Shown: positions 55,168-64,000 of the stretch, one piece after another
How positions within the stretch are numbered: the first letter of the stretch is position 1
Layout of the letters: each line of letters starts with the position of its first letter
Assembly (NCBI RefSeq): GCF_000317025.1
Contig: NC_019689.1
Span: forward strand, 2,519,501-2,583,500
Reading direction: 5' to 3'
DNA: 64,000 nt
Origin: Pleurocapsa sp. PCC 7327
Lineage (GTDB): Bacteria; Cyanobacteriota; Cyanobacteriia; Cyanobacteriales; Microcystaceae
Program-made: the position numbers and the translations under genes
Notes under the pieces: generated by a model
Told to the model about the DNA's origin: nothing
Databases searched by the model: none
The model's input: only the letters and a program-made list of their open reading frames with translations

Positions 55168-55606
55168 CGACGAGAAGTAGCCAAGAGACAGACATCGAGA
55201 GTAGGAGCCGACGCGCTCGTCAGAGAAGCACCCTTCGAGAGGGAAGAGCATTGCGCACTAACGCGGAGCATGAGCCAACCTCTTCTCGGTGCTTCCCTAT
55301 CCCCGTGTCTACGTGTCCATCAATCTCCTAATCTAAACTACCTACCCTTGACAGAAGTCAAGCGGTAGATTCATCTGTTGCCAATATTGAGACGGATTTT
55401 CGAGTGAGTAGAATAGAGGATTTTTTCCCCCTTCCCCCAATCGACCAATGCCCGTCTCTCATCTAACTGAAAACTGCTATAAGGTCACACTTCATACGGT
55501 GGCGAAAATTTCAAAAAGAAATTAGAGTAAAGCATGCTTACAAATTAAAATTAATAAGTTTTATTTGCCATTTTTGGTTGAAGATTATAAATTTGCTTTT
55601 AAATTT
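55168..55606. other. Intergenic region hemA / antiporter
   Basis: About 440 bp without a gene I can support. Contains a longer GAAGCACC...GGTGCTTC inverted repeat at about 55220-55300 and, near the end, weak promoter-like A/T sequence before the antiporter. Confidence 0.5.
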
Positions 55607-57658
55607 ATGGAGCAATTAATAAACTTTTTACATGAAGATCCGGTCATTACTTTTGCTATTCTCCTAGCAGTAATTTTAGTCGTACCTCTATGCTTCGAGA
55701 GACTGCGGCTCCCTGGAATGATAGGGTTACTCTTTGCAGGTGTAGTACTAGGTCCTAACGGACTAAAAATACTAGACTCCCAATCGCAAATGATGACGCT
55801 GCTGTCGGACATTGGATTGCTGTATCTAATGTTCGTCGCCGGACTAGAGATCGACCTCGAACAATTTCGTCGAGTTAAATATCGTTCTATTGGCTTTGGC
55901 AGCTTGACTTTTCTAGTTCCTTTAATTACTGGAATTGCGATCGGTCGAATTTTTAACTTTGATTGGAATGCGGCAATTTTATTGGGTTCTTTGTTAGCTT
56001 CTCACACGCTTCTTGCCTATCCCATTGTTAGCCGTTTGGGAGTTGTAAACAATGAAGCCGTTACCGTAACCATCGCTGCCACTATTTTTACCGATATCGG
56101 CGCTTTGCTCGTTTTGGCAATTTGTGTGGGGGTTAATAAAGGAAATTTCAGCCTTGTTAACTTGCTATTTCTATTAGGATCGCTTGCAGTTTACACTGTA
56201 GTTGTGCTTTTTGGTTTCGATCGCGCCGGACGAGAATTTTTTCGCCGTTCTGGGGCGGATGAAGGTAACCAGTTTTTATTTGTGTTGCTAGCCGTATTTC
56301 TTGCCTCCTTCGGGGCAGAATTAGTTGGCGTAGAAAAGATTGTTGGAGCTTTTTTGGTAGGGCTGGCAGTCAATGACGTTCTCGGCGAGAGCAGCGTCAA
56401 AGAAAAAGTTCTCTTCGTTGGGAATGTCCTTTTCATTCCTATTTTTTTTGTTGACATTGGCTTGATTGTCGATATTCCAGCCTTCATCAGCAGTCTGTCA
56501 TCGATTTGGCTATCGCTAGCCATGACGGTTGGATTAATTTCCAGCAAATTTACGGCTGCCTTAGGAGCGAAACTGCTTTACCGCTATAACTGGCGCGAAA
56601 TGCTGACTATGTGGTCTTTGTCACTGCCGCAAGTTGCGGCAACGCTGGCAGCGGCGCTGGTTGCCAAGCAGGCTGGGATCGTCTCGCAAGAGGTGTTAAA
56701 TGGCGTGGTCGTAATGCTGTTGGTGACGGTCATTCTTTCTCCCCTAATCGTCCGCAAAACCGCACCCGGTCTTTCCCTACCAGAAACTAACTCCAAGGCG
56801 GCTACAGAGCTATTTAGCTGGAAAACAGGCTTGAGTGAAGACGAGCCGTTTACAGTCGTCGTTCCCGTCTACAACCCTGAAACTGAGCGGTATTTAATCG
56901 AGATGGCGGCATTACTAACTCGCCACGAAGGCGGACGGATCGTTCCTTTGTCGATCGTAACCGACAATCCTTATATGGAAGCTTCTCAAGTGCAAACAGC
57001 CCTACGTCAGGGCGAGGAGTTACTAGAAAAGGCGATCGCTATCAGTGAAGAATTAGATGTTTCCGCCCAACCGCTGTTACGCATTGATGATAATGTCGCT
57101 CAAGGTATTACTAGAGCCAGTCAAGAACAAAAAGCCAGTTTAATCATCATGGGTTGGGGGCAAAGAGCGGGTTTGCGAACTCGCTTATTTGGCAGTATTA
57201 TTGACAGGGTTTTTTCCACCGCCCACTGTCCGGTAGCAGCTACGCGCTTGTTGACTTCTCCGACTAAAATCCGGCGGATTTTGGTGCCTGTAGAAAATGA
57301 TTCCCCGCAAGTCGTCCGAAAAGTTTATTTTACCCAAATTTTGGCACATGCCAACGATGCTGAAGTGACATTGTTGCAGGTTTGCGATCGCAGGCTTTCA
57401 GGCGGGCAAAAAAGCAAGATTGAGTCTAAAATGCGATCGCCGATCTCCGAATTTGCCCCTCAAACTAAGATCGAAACCAGAGCGATCGCCAGCAACGATC
57501 CCGTCAGAGCGATCGTGGATTGCTCGCAACAGTTCGATTTGGTCGTGTTGAACTCTCAAAAAAATATCACTAATGCGGAAGGATTTGCGTTTAACAATAT
57601 CACTAACAGGTTAGTACATCAACTAACCTGTTCCGCGATCGTGTTAGGAGAGCCATAA
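55607..57658 (+). CDS. CPA2-family cation:proton antiporter with C-terminal USP domains
   Basis: 683 aa from the ATG at 55607 (MEQLINFLHED); the TTG at 55565 is an alternative. About 12 TM segments occupy residues 10-385, with the CPA2/Kef-type core GLLFAGVVLGPNGLKIL and LYLMFVAGLEIDLEQFR. The cytoplasmic C-terminus (about 405-683) has two universal-stress-protein-like domains, the first with a GSIIDRVFSTAHCPVAA ATP-binding-type motif. Na+/K+:H+ exchange is expected. Found alone. Confidence 0.9.
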   Translation: MEQLINFLHEDPVITFAILLAVILVVPLCFERLRLPGMIGLLFAGVVLGPNGLKILDSQSQMMTLLSDIGLLYLMFVAGLEIDLEQFRRVKYRSIGFGSLTFLVPLITGIAIGRIFNFDWNAAILLGSLLASHTLLAYPIVSRLGVVNNEAVTVTIAATIFTDIGALLVLAICVGVNKGNFSLVNLLFLLGSLAVYTVVVLFGFDRAGREFFRRSGADEGNQFLFVLLAVFLASFGAELVGVEKIVGAFLVGLAVNDVLGESSVKEKVLFVGNVLFIPIFFVDIGLIVDIPAFISSLSSIWLSLAMTVGLISSKFTAALGAKLLYRYNWREMLTMWSLSLPQVAATLAAALVAKQAGIVSQEVLNGVVVMLLVTVILSPLIVRKTAPGLSLPETNSKAATELFSWKTGLSEDEPFTVVVPVYNPETERYLIEMAALLTRHEGGRIVPLSIVTDNPYMEASQVQTALRQGEELLEKAIAISEELDVSAQPLLRIDDNVAQGITRASQEQKASLIIMGWGQRAGLRTRLFGSIIDRVFSTAHCPVAATRLLTSPTKIRRILVPVENDSPQVVRKVYFTQILAHANDAEVTLLQVCDRRLSGGQKSKIESKMRSPISEFAPQTKIETRAIASNDPVRAIVDCSQQFDLVVLNSQKNITNAEGFAFNNITNRLVHQLTCSAIVLGEP

Positions 57659-57816
57659 TTCCCAATCACCTCAAGCGATGGTCATTGGTTAAAAGGAAGA
57701 TGGGGAAAGACGAAGCCGACGCAGCCCCCCGAACCTGCGTCCAGGGGAACGTCGGACAAATGACAAGGGACAAAGCTAAGAAAAGGGAATGAGCTTAACT
57801 TCTCACAGATTGCCAC

Positions 57817-59154
57817 TCACTCATAACTAATACAAGTTTTAAGAAATTCCTCAACTCCATTGACGGGTAAAATTTTAATTCCTAATTGGCTAGCGACTTC
57901 TTCTACTGTTAAATCGTCCAAAAATTTATACTCATCATATTTTAGCATAACCGATGGCAATAAAATCGCTTCTCCTAACTCCTTTTCTCTTAATCCTTCT
58001 ATTAAATCCTGTCCGGTGAGCAAACCAGTTACAGTAATTTCTTGTCCCCAATAATTGCTGCGCAAAGGAGCTAAATTTACCTCTAATCCTTTAACCTGAT
58101 TGAGCTTTTCTACCAAAGGTTTAAAAGCAATTTCAACAGCATTTCCTACCACCCAAGTAAATTTTCGAGGTTTCTTTAGTTGAGCAGGAAGTATCTTTTT
58201 CGCAGTTGCTTGATATTGTTTGATAAACTGACAAATCGAACCTACTCCATTGCCAATTTGAGGATAATCTTCGTAGTGAGATTCTGGCGGCAATTCTTGT
58301 CGAGCAATGAGAAACCATTCATCTGCTAGCCAAGCGAAATTACTGCCAAATTCTTGACGAAACTTTTCTTGCAATTTCTCAACTTGAGAAATAACCTCTG
58401 TCGCTTTTTCTTGGCTGACAGGAATTAACTCATCCTCTGTAGGACGAAAGCGAGTTAATCCGACAGGAACGACCGCAGCAGAAGCAACAGCAGGAATTTC
58501 TCCTCGATGAAATGAGGCTAAATCCAAGAGAGTTTTTTCTAAATGAATTCCGTCGTTAATACTGGGACAAACAACGACTTGAGCGTGAATTTGTAAGCGC
58601 CTTTCTTGAAACCATTGAAACTGTTCCATGATTTGTCCTGCACGGGGATTTTTTAAGAGGCGAATGCGAACTTCTGGTTCTGTGGCGTGGACGGAGACAT
58701 AGAGAGGAGAAAGGCGCATTTGCTCGATGCGCTGCCATTCTTTTTGGGTTAAATTGGTTAGTGTTAAATAACTTCCATAAAGAAAACTCAGGCGATAGTC
58801 GTCATCTTTGAGATAAAGACTATCTCTTTTTCCTGGTGGTTGTTGCTCTATAAAGCAAAAAGGACAGCGATTATTACATTGAATGAGACCATCAAAAAGA
58901 GCCGTTTCAAATTCTAATCCCAGATCGTCGTCGTAGTCTTTTTCTATTTCAATATGATGAGTTTTTCCGGCAACGTCGATTACTTCAATTTCTAAAATTT
59001 CATCCGCACAAAGAAACTGATAGTCAATGAGATCGCGGGGCTTAGTTCCATTAATAGAAACGATCGCATCTCCCGGTTCAAATCCAATTTCGGCTGCAAT
59101 AGAGTTAGGAATGACTTTATTGATTCGAGCAGGACGAATAGAAGTTTCGCTCAT
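57817..59154 (-). CDS. PDZ / radical-SAM-like / DUF512 protein (TIGR03279 type)
   Basis: 445 aa from the ATG at 59154 (MSETSIRPARI); the longer start at 59193 adds a hydrophobic stretch and is unlikely. Order: PDZ-like domain (KVIPNSIAAEIGFEPGDAIVSINGTKP), then an Fe-S cysteine cluster CNNRCPFCFI of the CxxxCxxC type, then a radical-SAM-like barrel, then DUF512. The family is widespread in cyanobacteria and clostridia; its reaction is undetermined. Monocistronic. Confidence 0.88.
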   Translation of the reverse strand: MSETSIRPARINKVIPNSIAAEIGFEPGDAIVSINGTKPRDLIDYQFLCADEILEIEVIDVAGKTHHIEIEKDYDDDLGLEFETALFDGLIQCNNRCPFCFIEQQPPGKRDSLYLKDDDYRLSFLYGSYLTLTNLTQKEWQRIEQMRLSPLYVSVHATEPEVRIRLLKNPRAGQIMEQFQWFQERRLQIHAQVVVCPSINDGIHLEKTLLDLASFHRGEIPAVASAAVVPVGLTRFRPTEDELIPVSQEKATEVISQVEKLQEKFRQEFGSNFAWLADEWFLIARQELPPESHYEDYPQIGNGVGSICQFIKQYQATAKKILPAQLKKPRKFTWVVGNAVEIAFKPLVEKLNQVKGLEVNLAPLRSNYWGQEITVTGLLTGQDLIEGLREKELGEAILLPSVMLKYDEYKFLDDLTVEEVASQLGIKILPVNGVEEFLKTCISYE

Positions 59155-59381
59155 AATAAAAGAATAAAAGATAAAAGTTCTCAATAGTATCAAGAAGACT
59201 AATCGATCCGAAGGGTCGAAGAATGGCGCGATCGCTCCTCAAACCCCACTGCCAAGCTTCAAATAGCACACAGTCGATAGCCTATGCCTCTAACCGTTTT
59301 AATGGCTTCACTGCCGAATCGTTAGTTATCTAAATATCATTATGATGGGATTAGTTCGCACTTGTGCTGTCGAATATATAG

Positions 59382-59689
59382 TTACGTTGGCGAACTATCT
59401 TCAGCATTGGCATCATTTTCAATTAATTCAAAAAAAAATTGTGAAATTTGTTGAGTAGATCTGATGTAATAAACACTTTTGGTGCTTTGAGCCTGCTTGA
59501 TATACTCACGATATCTTGGGGTCAAATATTTGTGGCATAACCAAAGCATACGGTAACTATTAATCGACCCTCCGATTGATATTTAATCTTGTCCAAGACA
59601 TGAAGTAGCAAACCAGTAATTTCCGATAATCTCTTGCTTAGCGTTGATTTACCGCCTCCAGTGTTGCCAAATACTGCAACTTTTTTCAT
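59382..59689 (-). pseudogene. P-loop kinase (adenylate-kinase/topology-modulator-like), internally deleted
   Basis: The minus frame starts at ATG 59689: MKKVAVFGNTGGGKSTLSKR, then EITGLLLHVLDKIKYQSEGR, after which it stops at 55 codons. A second frame, beginning about 59560, continues with SYRMLWLCHKYLTPRYREYI and VYYIRSTQQISQFF and ends at TAA 59382-59384. Both halves match, from memory, the N- and C-terminal parts of the small FlaR/topology-modulation-type kinases, whose middle (about 80-90 residues) is missing here; the two halves are also out of frame. Not functional. Confidence 0.78.
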
Positions 59690-59837
59690 AGCCAATCTTC
59701 TTTTGGTGCGATCGAATCACCTCTTATTTAGACTTATTATGCTGGGTTAATATTAAAGCAATTTAAGATGCGATCGCGTTAATAACCATAAAGCGCGATC
59801 GCATACCGTTTTGAATTGCCCCCTTAAAGAAATAAGT

Positions 59838-61835
59838 TTATGCGCCACCGCGCAACTTATCGAGTACGCTGCGGTCTTCTAGCGTCGAGGTATCGCCTGC
59901 CACTTCTTGACCTGATGCGATGCTGCGCAACAAACGACGCATAATTTTACCCGATCGCGTTTTAGGCAAAGCATCGGTAAAGCGAATTTCTCCCGGACGC
60001 GCGATTGGACCAATCTCTTTACTGACGTGTTGTCTCAGCTCGTCGATCAGCTTTTCGCTAGGACTATGCTTGCTTTCTAGGGTAACAAAAGCAACGATTG
60101 ACTCGCCCATCACCTCATGGGGTTTGCCGACGACTGCCGCTTCAGCGACGGCAGGATGAGATACCAAGGCAGATTCGATTTCCATCGTCCCCAGACGGTG
60201 CCCGGAAACATTGATTACGTCGTCTACGCGACCCATTATCCAGAAGTAACCGTCTTTATCCTTTCTCGCTCCATCCCCAGAAAAGTAAAAATATTGTCCG
60301 TTTTTGGGCGGAATGTGTTCCCAATAGGTGCTGCGGTAGCGGTCGGGATTGTTATAAACAGTACGCAGCATACCGGGCCAGGGATGTTTGATGACTAAGT
60401 ATCCTCCTTCTTCACCTTTAACGGGATTGCCATCTAAATCCACGACATCGGCAACAATGCCGGGAAAAGGAAGCGTCGCAGAACCCGGTTTCATGGGAAT
60501 AGCACCGGGGAAGGACGCAATCATATGACCTCCCGTTTCCGTTTGCCACCAAGTATCGGTAATCGGACACCGTTCGCCGCCAATAACGCGGTAATACCAC
60601 ATCCACGCTTCGGGGTTAATCGGTTCGCCGACCGTTCCCAACAGTCGCAAGGAAGAGAGATCTCTGGCTTTGGGTAGGTGTTCGCCCATCTTAATAAATG
60701 TCCGAATTGCTGTTGGTGCGGTGTAGAAGATATTTACCCCGTATTTTTCGACAATATCCCAGAAACAGCCAGGATTGGAAGGACGGGGCACGCCTTCATA
60801 CATTAGACTCGTCGCACCGTTTGATAGGGGACCATAGACAATGTAACTGTGACCCGTAATCCAGCCCACATCCGCCGTACACCAGTAAACATCGGTATCT
60901 TTGATATCAAAGATCCATTTGGTTGTCATGTGGGTGTAGAGATTGTAGCCTCCGGTAGTGTGAACGACTCCCTTGGGTTTGCCCGTGCTACCGCTGGTGT
61001 AAAGGATGAACAGCACGTCTTCGCTGTCCATTGGTTCGGCAGGGCAATCGGCAGATACTTCTTGTTTGAGGTCGTGCCACCAATGGTCGCGCCCCGGTTC
61101 CATAAGAATTTGTTGTTGGCTGCGTCGAACGACTAAGACCTTTTCCACGGTTGGCGCGCCGTTATCGGCTAGGGCGCGATCGACTTGTTCTTTGAGGGGA
61201 ATGATATTATCTTTGCGATAGCCTCCATCTGCGGTAACGACCAGCTTAGCTTGCGCGTCTACGAGTCGATCTTTGAGGGCTTCGGCACTGAAACCGCCAA
61301 AAACAACGCTATGGGGCGCACCAATTCTCGCACAGGCTAGCATTGCAATCGCGGCCTCGGGAATCATGGGCATATAAATGCCGACGCGATCGCCTTTCTT
61401 AATGCCCAATTGTTTCATGGCATTGGCAAACTGGCAAACTTCCCGATGCAATTGGGCATAGGTCAGCGTGCGCGAGTCTCCGGGTTCTCCTTCCCAAATC
61501 AAAGCCGCTTTGTTTTTGCGCCAGGTGGTGAGATGTCTGTCGAGACAGTTATAGGAAATGTTAATCTTGCCGCCGACAAACCATTGGGCGAAGGGGGGTT
61601 GCCAGTCGAGAACTTTGTTCCACTTCTGGAACCAGTGTAATTCCTGCTCGGCTAATTCTCCCCAAAACTGCTCTGGATTGGCTTTGGCTTTATCATAAAG
61701 CTGCTGGTATTCGCTGAAGCTGCCCACATAAGCTTTTTGAGAAAACTCCGGCGGGGGCGCAAATAAACGCTTTTCCTGAAGGATTGATTCTATGGTTGCT
61801 TGCGTTGCTTGTGTCATATTAATTTTGCTTGTCAT
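59838..61835 (-). CDS. acs: Acetyl-CoA synthetase
   Basis: 665 aa. Activates acetate to acetyl-CoA via acetyl-AMP. AMP-binding motif [17 protein letters not shown], the [12 protein letters not shown] motif, the A8 hinge [18 protein letters not shown] and the acetylatable Lys motif [14 protein letters not shown] at the C-terminus. ATG at 61835 follows AGG at a sensible distance; the alternative ATG at 61817 would remove six residues. Transcribed alone. Confidence 0.98.
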   Translation of the reverse strand: MTSKINMTQATQATIESILQEKRLFAPPPEFSQKAYVGSFSEYQQLYDKAKANPEQFWGELAEQELHWFQKWNKVLDWQPPFAQWFVGGKINISYNCLDRHLTTWRKNKAALIWEGEPGDSRTLTYAQLHREVCQFANAMKQLGIKKGDRVGIYMPMIPEAAIAMLACARIGAPHSVVFGGFSAEALKDRLVDAQAKLVVTADGGYRKDNIIPLKEQVDRALADNGAPTVEKVLVVRRSQQQILMEPGRDHWWHDLKQEVSADCPAEPMDSEDVLFILYTSGSTGKPKGVVHTTGGYNLYTHMTTKWIFDIKDTDVYWCTADVGWITGHSYIVYGPLSNGATSLMYEGVPRPSNPGCFWDIVEKYGVNIFYTAPTAIRTFIKMGEHLPKARDLSSLRLLGTVGEPINPEAWMWYYRVIGGERCPITDTWWQTETGGHMIASFPGAIPMKPGSATLPFPGIVADVVDLDGNPVKGEEGGYLVIKHPWPGMLRTVYNNPDRYRSTYWEHIPPKNGQYFYFSGDGARKDKDGYFWIMGRVDDVINVSGHRLGTMEIESALVSHPAVAEAAVVGKPHEVMGESIVAFVTLESKHSPSEKLIDELRQHVSKEIGPIARPGEIRFTDALPKTRSGKIMRRLLRSIASGQEVAGDTSTLEDRSVLDKLRGGA

Positions 61836-62000
61836 AGAATACCTATCACTATTTTGTCATGAGAGAGCGATACTAAATGTTTTTTAAGCTCTTTTGGCAC
61901 GGCACAGAAAATAATTCAAAGCAGTATGCAAAGTTTTTTAAACAATGGTGAAGAAATAAAACACGATAGTTAAATTCAATCGTCAGTTTCGCAACAGGTG

Positions 62001-62105
62001 CATGGAAATTAATTTCCCAGCTTACAGATTGAGTCCATTAAAATGGACCGCAATACTTCTCTAGTCGAATGAAGATGACTTGAAATATGAGGCAGCAATA
62101 GAACA
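62001..62105 (-). repeat. Repeat B, partial copy
   Basis: The + strand holds gaaattaatttccc, agcttaca, then gtccattaaaatggac, then tgaggcagc, matching the reverse complement of the central part of the element at 28921-29103. Its terminal inverted ends are not visible. Confidence 0.65.
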
Positions 62106-62407
62106 TCGCTGACTTCCTTCCTAAACACCAAAGTCGTTTTTGACAGAAGAAACAGTGGAATTTTTGAGGTGTTTTGTTTGAGTTGAATAAATTTCTTTGA
62201 TGGTTTCAAAAAACTAATCCAAATTAAAAATTGTAAACGCGGCTTTTGCGGCGCGATCGCTGTCTTTATTCATTGAATTTTTGTAATTATTACTATTGAA
62301 TAAATCGCGGAGCTAACAAGCGAGCGGGATGGAAAAAAAGCGATCGTTTTTCCGAACTTTTTATCTATCTGGTTAGTGCTTGAATGCTGCCTCAGTGTCT
62401 AACTCCT

Positions 62408-62835
62408 TACAGGTTGTCCCAAAAGTAGAGAATGTCATGTTGAGCGTCGCGATCGCGAAGCGAAATATCTTATAGCAATTCGCAATTCGCAATTATCAAT
62501 TCGCAATTGGGAAATAGAGATAGATTCTAGCTAGAAATTCAATGTTTTTAGATTTTAATGGCGAATTATCAATTGCGAATTATCAATTAGCCAGCCGCTC
62601 TGGGTGTAAGACTTTTTCCCTCGAGCATCTGTAGCGTTCTTTTTTAGAGATGGTCTTATAGCACTTTTCGGTTAGATGAGACACCAAATTGGTCGATTGG
62701 GTGAAAGGGATAAGGGAAAAAATTCTGTATTCTACTGACTTGAAAATCCATCTAGTATACCAACTCCAAACAGAGATTCTTCGTTACGTTCCACTGTACT
62801 CAGAATGACAAAATAGACTTTTGGGATATCCTCTT
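62408..62835 (+). repeat. MITE-like element A, copy 3, split by an insertion
   Basis: The left part, TTACAGGTTGTCCCAAAAGT and on to GCGAAATATCT (62408-62469), and the right part, AGTATACCAACTCC and on to ACTTTTGGGATATCCTCTTA (62753-62835), together equal one element. The 283 bp between them (62470-62752) is an insertion rich in aattcgcaatt and its inverse. The left end preserves the terminal bases that are changed in copy 2. Confidence 0.82.
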
Positions 62836-63141
62836 AAAAGCTAGAAAACCTATGACTAGGATAGATTTTGAGCTAATATCGTTTTTTCATCAATCGTTCT
62901 CCTTTCTCTTCTGCCTTACTTGCATCATAAAACTTACTTAGGTAAATTGCCTAGATTTTTTCAACATAATTTATGAGGTGAGTTATGTTGAAGGGAAATA
63001 ATGCAAATATTATCGGAGTTTTCGAGCATGAATTATGCATACTATACCATAAACTAATAGCAGAGGCTGCCGAGCCAAGTTATGCTTGAGTGAATATTGC
63101 CTAAAATTACATGGAGTAAAGTTCCCTACCCTAATCGATCG

Positions 63142-64000
63142 ATGAATTTTGAAGAAACCCTGAACTTTGTAGATGCTATCGTTTTTCAGCAAGCAGGCAG
63201 ACACCTGAGCGCCCCAGAGGTAATCATCCTTGAGGGAACCTGGCAAGGAATGACCTACGACCAAATGGCAGAAAACTCCCAGTACAGTCTCAATTACCTC
63301 ATGCGCGACATTGGACCTCGGCTCTGGCGAATGCTTTCAGGAGTTTTGGGAGAAGAAGTTAGCAAAACCAATTTTCGGGTCATTTTGGAGAGACGCTTGT
63401 TTTCCCTACCAGTCAAAACAACCCTATCGCAGCTAATCCAAGAAAATCCAAATGAGAAAAACATTGGATCGATCTCTTATGAAGAATTGGACGGGCATGT
63501 CACCTCAGAAATAGCAACATGCCACAATTGGAACGAAACGCCGGAACGATCCGTCTTCTTCGGTCGAACTGAAGAACTAGCCACCCTCAAACAATGGATA
63601 CAAGATGGCTGTAATCTAATCGCCATACGAGGCATTAGCGGCATTGGCAAAACGGCTCTCGCCAGACAACTGGCAGAAGAAATTCGAGAACAGTTTGACT
63701 GCACGCTCTGGTGCTCTTTGAGTCAAGCTCCTAGGCTCAAAGAACTGCTTGCCAGCCTGCAAAAAGCGTTTTCTGGCGCGCAATCGGAATATGAAGACGA
63801 TTCACTATCTTCGCTGATGGGTTATTTACGCTCGTCGCGCTGTTTGCTAGTCCTCGACGGCGTGGAAGCCATTTTACAACCCAATCAACTAGCCGGACGC
63901 TATCGGGAAGGTTACGAGAATTACGGCGAACTGTTTGCGCGAGTCGGAGAAGAATCCCATCAGAGTTGCTTGTTAGTCACCAGTCTAGAAAATCCGAGAG
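63142..64000 (+). CDS. HTH / NB-ARC STAND NTPase (WD40-type expected), 3' partial
   Basis: Open from ATG 63142 to the window end (286 codons seen), so the gene is cut by the window. Residues 1-110 match the N-terminal helix-turn-helix-like domain found in cyanobacterial STAND proteins (MNFEETLNFVDAIVFQQAGRHLS; WQGMTYDQMAENSQYS). Then FFGRTEELATLKQWI and the P-loop AIRGISGIGKTALARQLA begin an NB-ARC domain, followed by the CLLVLDGVEAIL Walker B. Comparable proteins continue into WD40 or TPR repeats. Role unknown; signalling or defence is possible. Confidence 0.8.
   Translation, partial: MNFEETLNFVDAIVFQQAGRHLSAPEVIILEGTWQGMTYDQMAENSQYSLNYLMRDIGPRLWRMLSGVLGEEVSKTNFRVILERRLFSLPVKTTLSQLIQENPNEKNIGSISYEELDGHVTSEIATCHNWNETPERSVFFGRTEELATLKQWIQDGCNLIAIRGISGIGKTALARQLAEEIREQFDCTLWCSLSQAPRLKELLASLQKAFSGAQSEYEDDSLSSLMGYLRSSRCLLVLDGVEAILQPNQLAGRYREGYENYGELFARVGEESHQSCLLVTSLENPR

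Larger units (their letters stand above)
61836..63141. other. 1.3-kb repeat-rich intergenic region
   Basis: No gene. It holds a partial repeat B (62001-62105), a split MITE-like element A (62408-62835) with a 283-bp insertion, and aattcgcaatt simple repeats. Short minus frames at 62009-62209 and 63010-63264 overlap repeats or run antisense to the next gene and are rejected. The end must contain the promoter of the STAND gene. Confidence 0.7.

Noticed and set aside
62009-62209. 66-codon minus ORF
   Set aside because: About half of it lies in a copy of repeat B; no domain and no plausible ribosome-binding site.
63010-63264. 84-codon minus ORF
   Set aside because: It runs antisense to the 5' part of the STAND gene, whose conserved HTH-like domain fixes the coding strand.

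Overview
The window is cyanobacterial chromosome. The evidence is the dense scatter of the HIP1 octamer (gcgatcgc), the aerobic chlorophyll cyclase AcsF, the phycobilisome core subunit ApcF, the photosystem II assembly lipoprotein Psb27, the global nitrogen regulator NtcA, the cyanobacterial class II fructose/sedoheptulose bisphosphatase and a plastoquinone-type chorismate lyase. The exosortase pair, the STAND/WD40 proteins and many intergenic repeats suggest a large-genome, possibly surface-attached, Pleurocapsa- or Chroococcales-like strain. That placement is a guess; the sequence itself supports only 'cyanobacterium with phycobilisomes'.

Layout. 1-10 kb: M20 deacylase/peptidase (5'-truncated by the window), a P-loop protein, acsF, an MBL hydrolase, ribF, MoxR ATPase, a dihaem cytochrome c and two components of an amino-acid ABC importer. 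10-14 kb: a dedicated exosortase and its probable membrane-bound VIT/VWA target. 14-24 kb: folate/biopterin-type transporter, carotenoid oxygenase, an HxlR regulator beside a truncated SDR gene, a DUF937 protein, a FAD oxidoreductase and alaS. 24-31 kb: tRNA-Arg, moaC, a ferredoxin, a ParE-type toxin-antitoxin pair, hupE under a cobalamin riboswitch, a methyltransferase, small proteins and a globin relic. 31-41 kb: apcF and glnA divergent around an NtcA site, a Ca2+-type P-ATPase, a propeller-transglutaminase, psb27, and mtnX/mtnB of methionine salvage with a gutted class D beta-lactamase between them. 41-52 kb: a 14-bladed WD40 NTPase, an ABC-2 exporter, DUF3084-ntcA, fabI, chorismate lyase and a protein with a perfect 93-bp tandem duplication. 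52-64 kb: glpX-hemA, a CPA2 antiporter, a PDZ/radical-SAM-like/DUF512 protein, a broken P-loop kinase, acetyl-CoA synthetase, a repeat-rich gap and the start of an HTH/NB-ARC STAND protein.

How it works together: most genes are monocistronic housekeeping genes for pigment and cofactor synthesis (acsF, hemA, ribF, moaC), nitrogen control (ntcA acting on glnA), carbon metabolism (glpX, acs) and phycobilisome/PSII. Between them lies accessory DNA in visible decay. At least four accessory genes are truncated or internally deleted (SDR, globin, class D beta-lactamase, P-loop kinase). Three separate non-coding elements with inverted ends are present, one in three copies. Simple intergenic repeats have also entered functional sequence: inside ribF, inside the variable arm of the B12 riboswitch, and at the 5' end of the carotenoid oxygenase gene. 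I found no CRISPR array, rRNA, complete insertion sequence or prophage.
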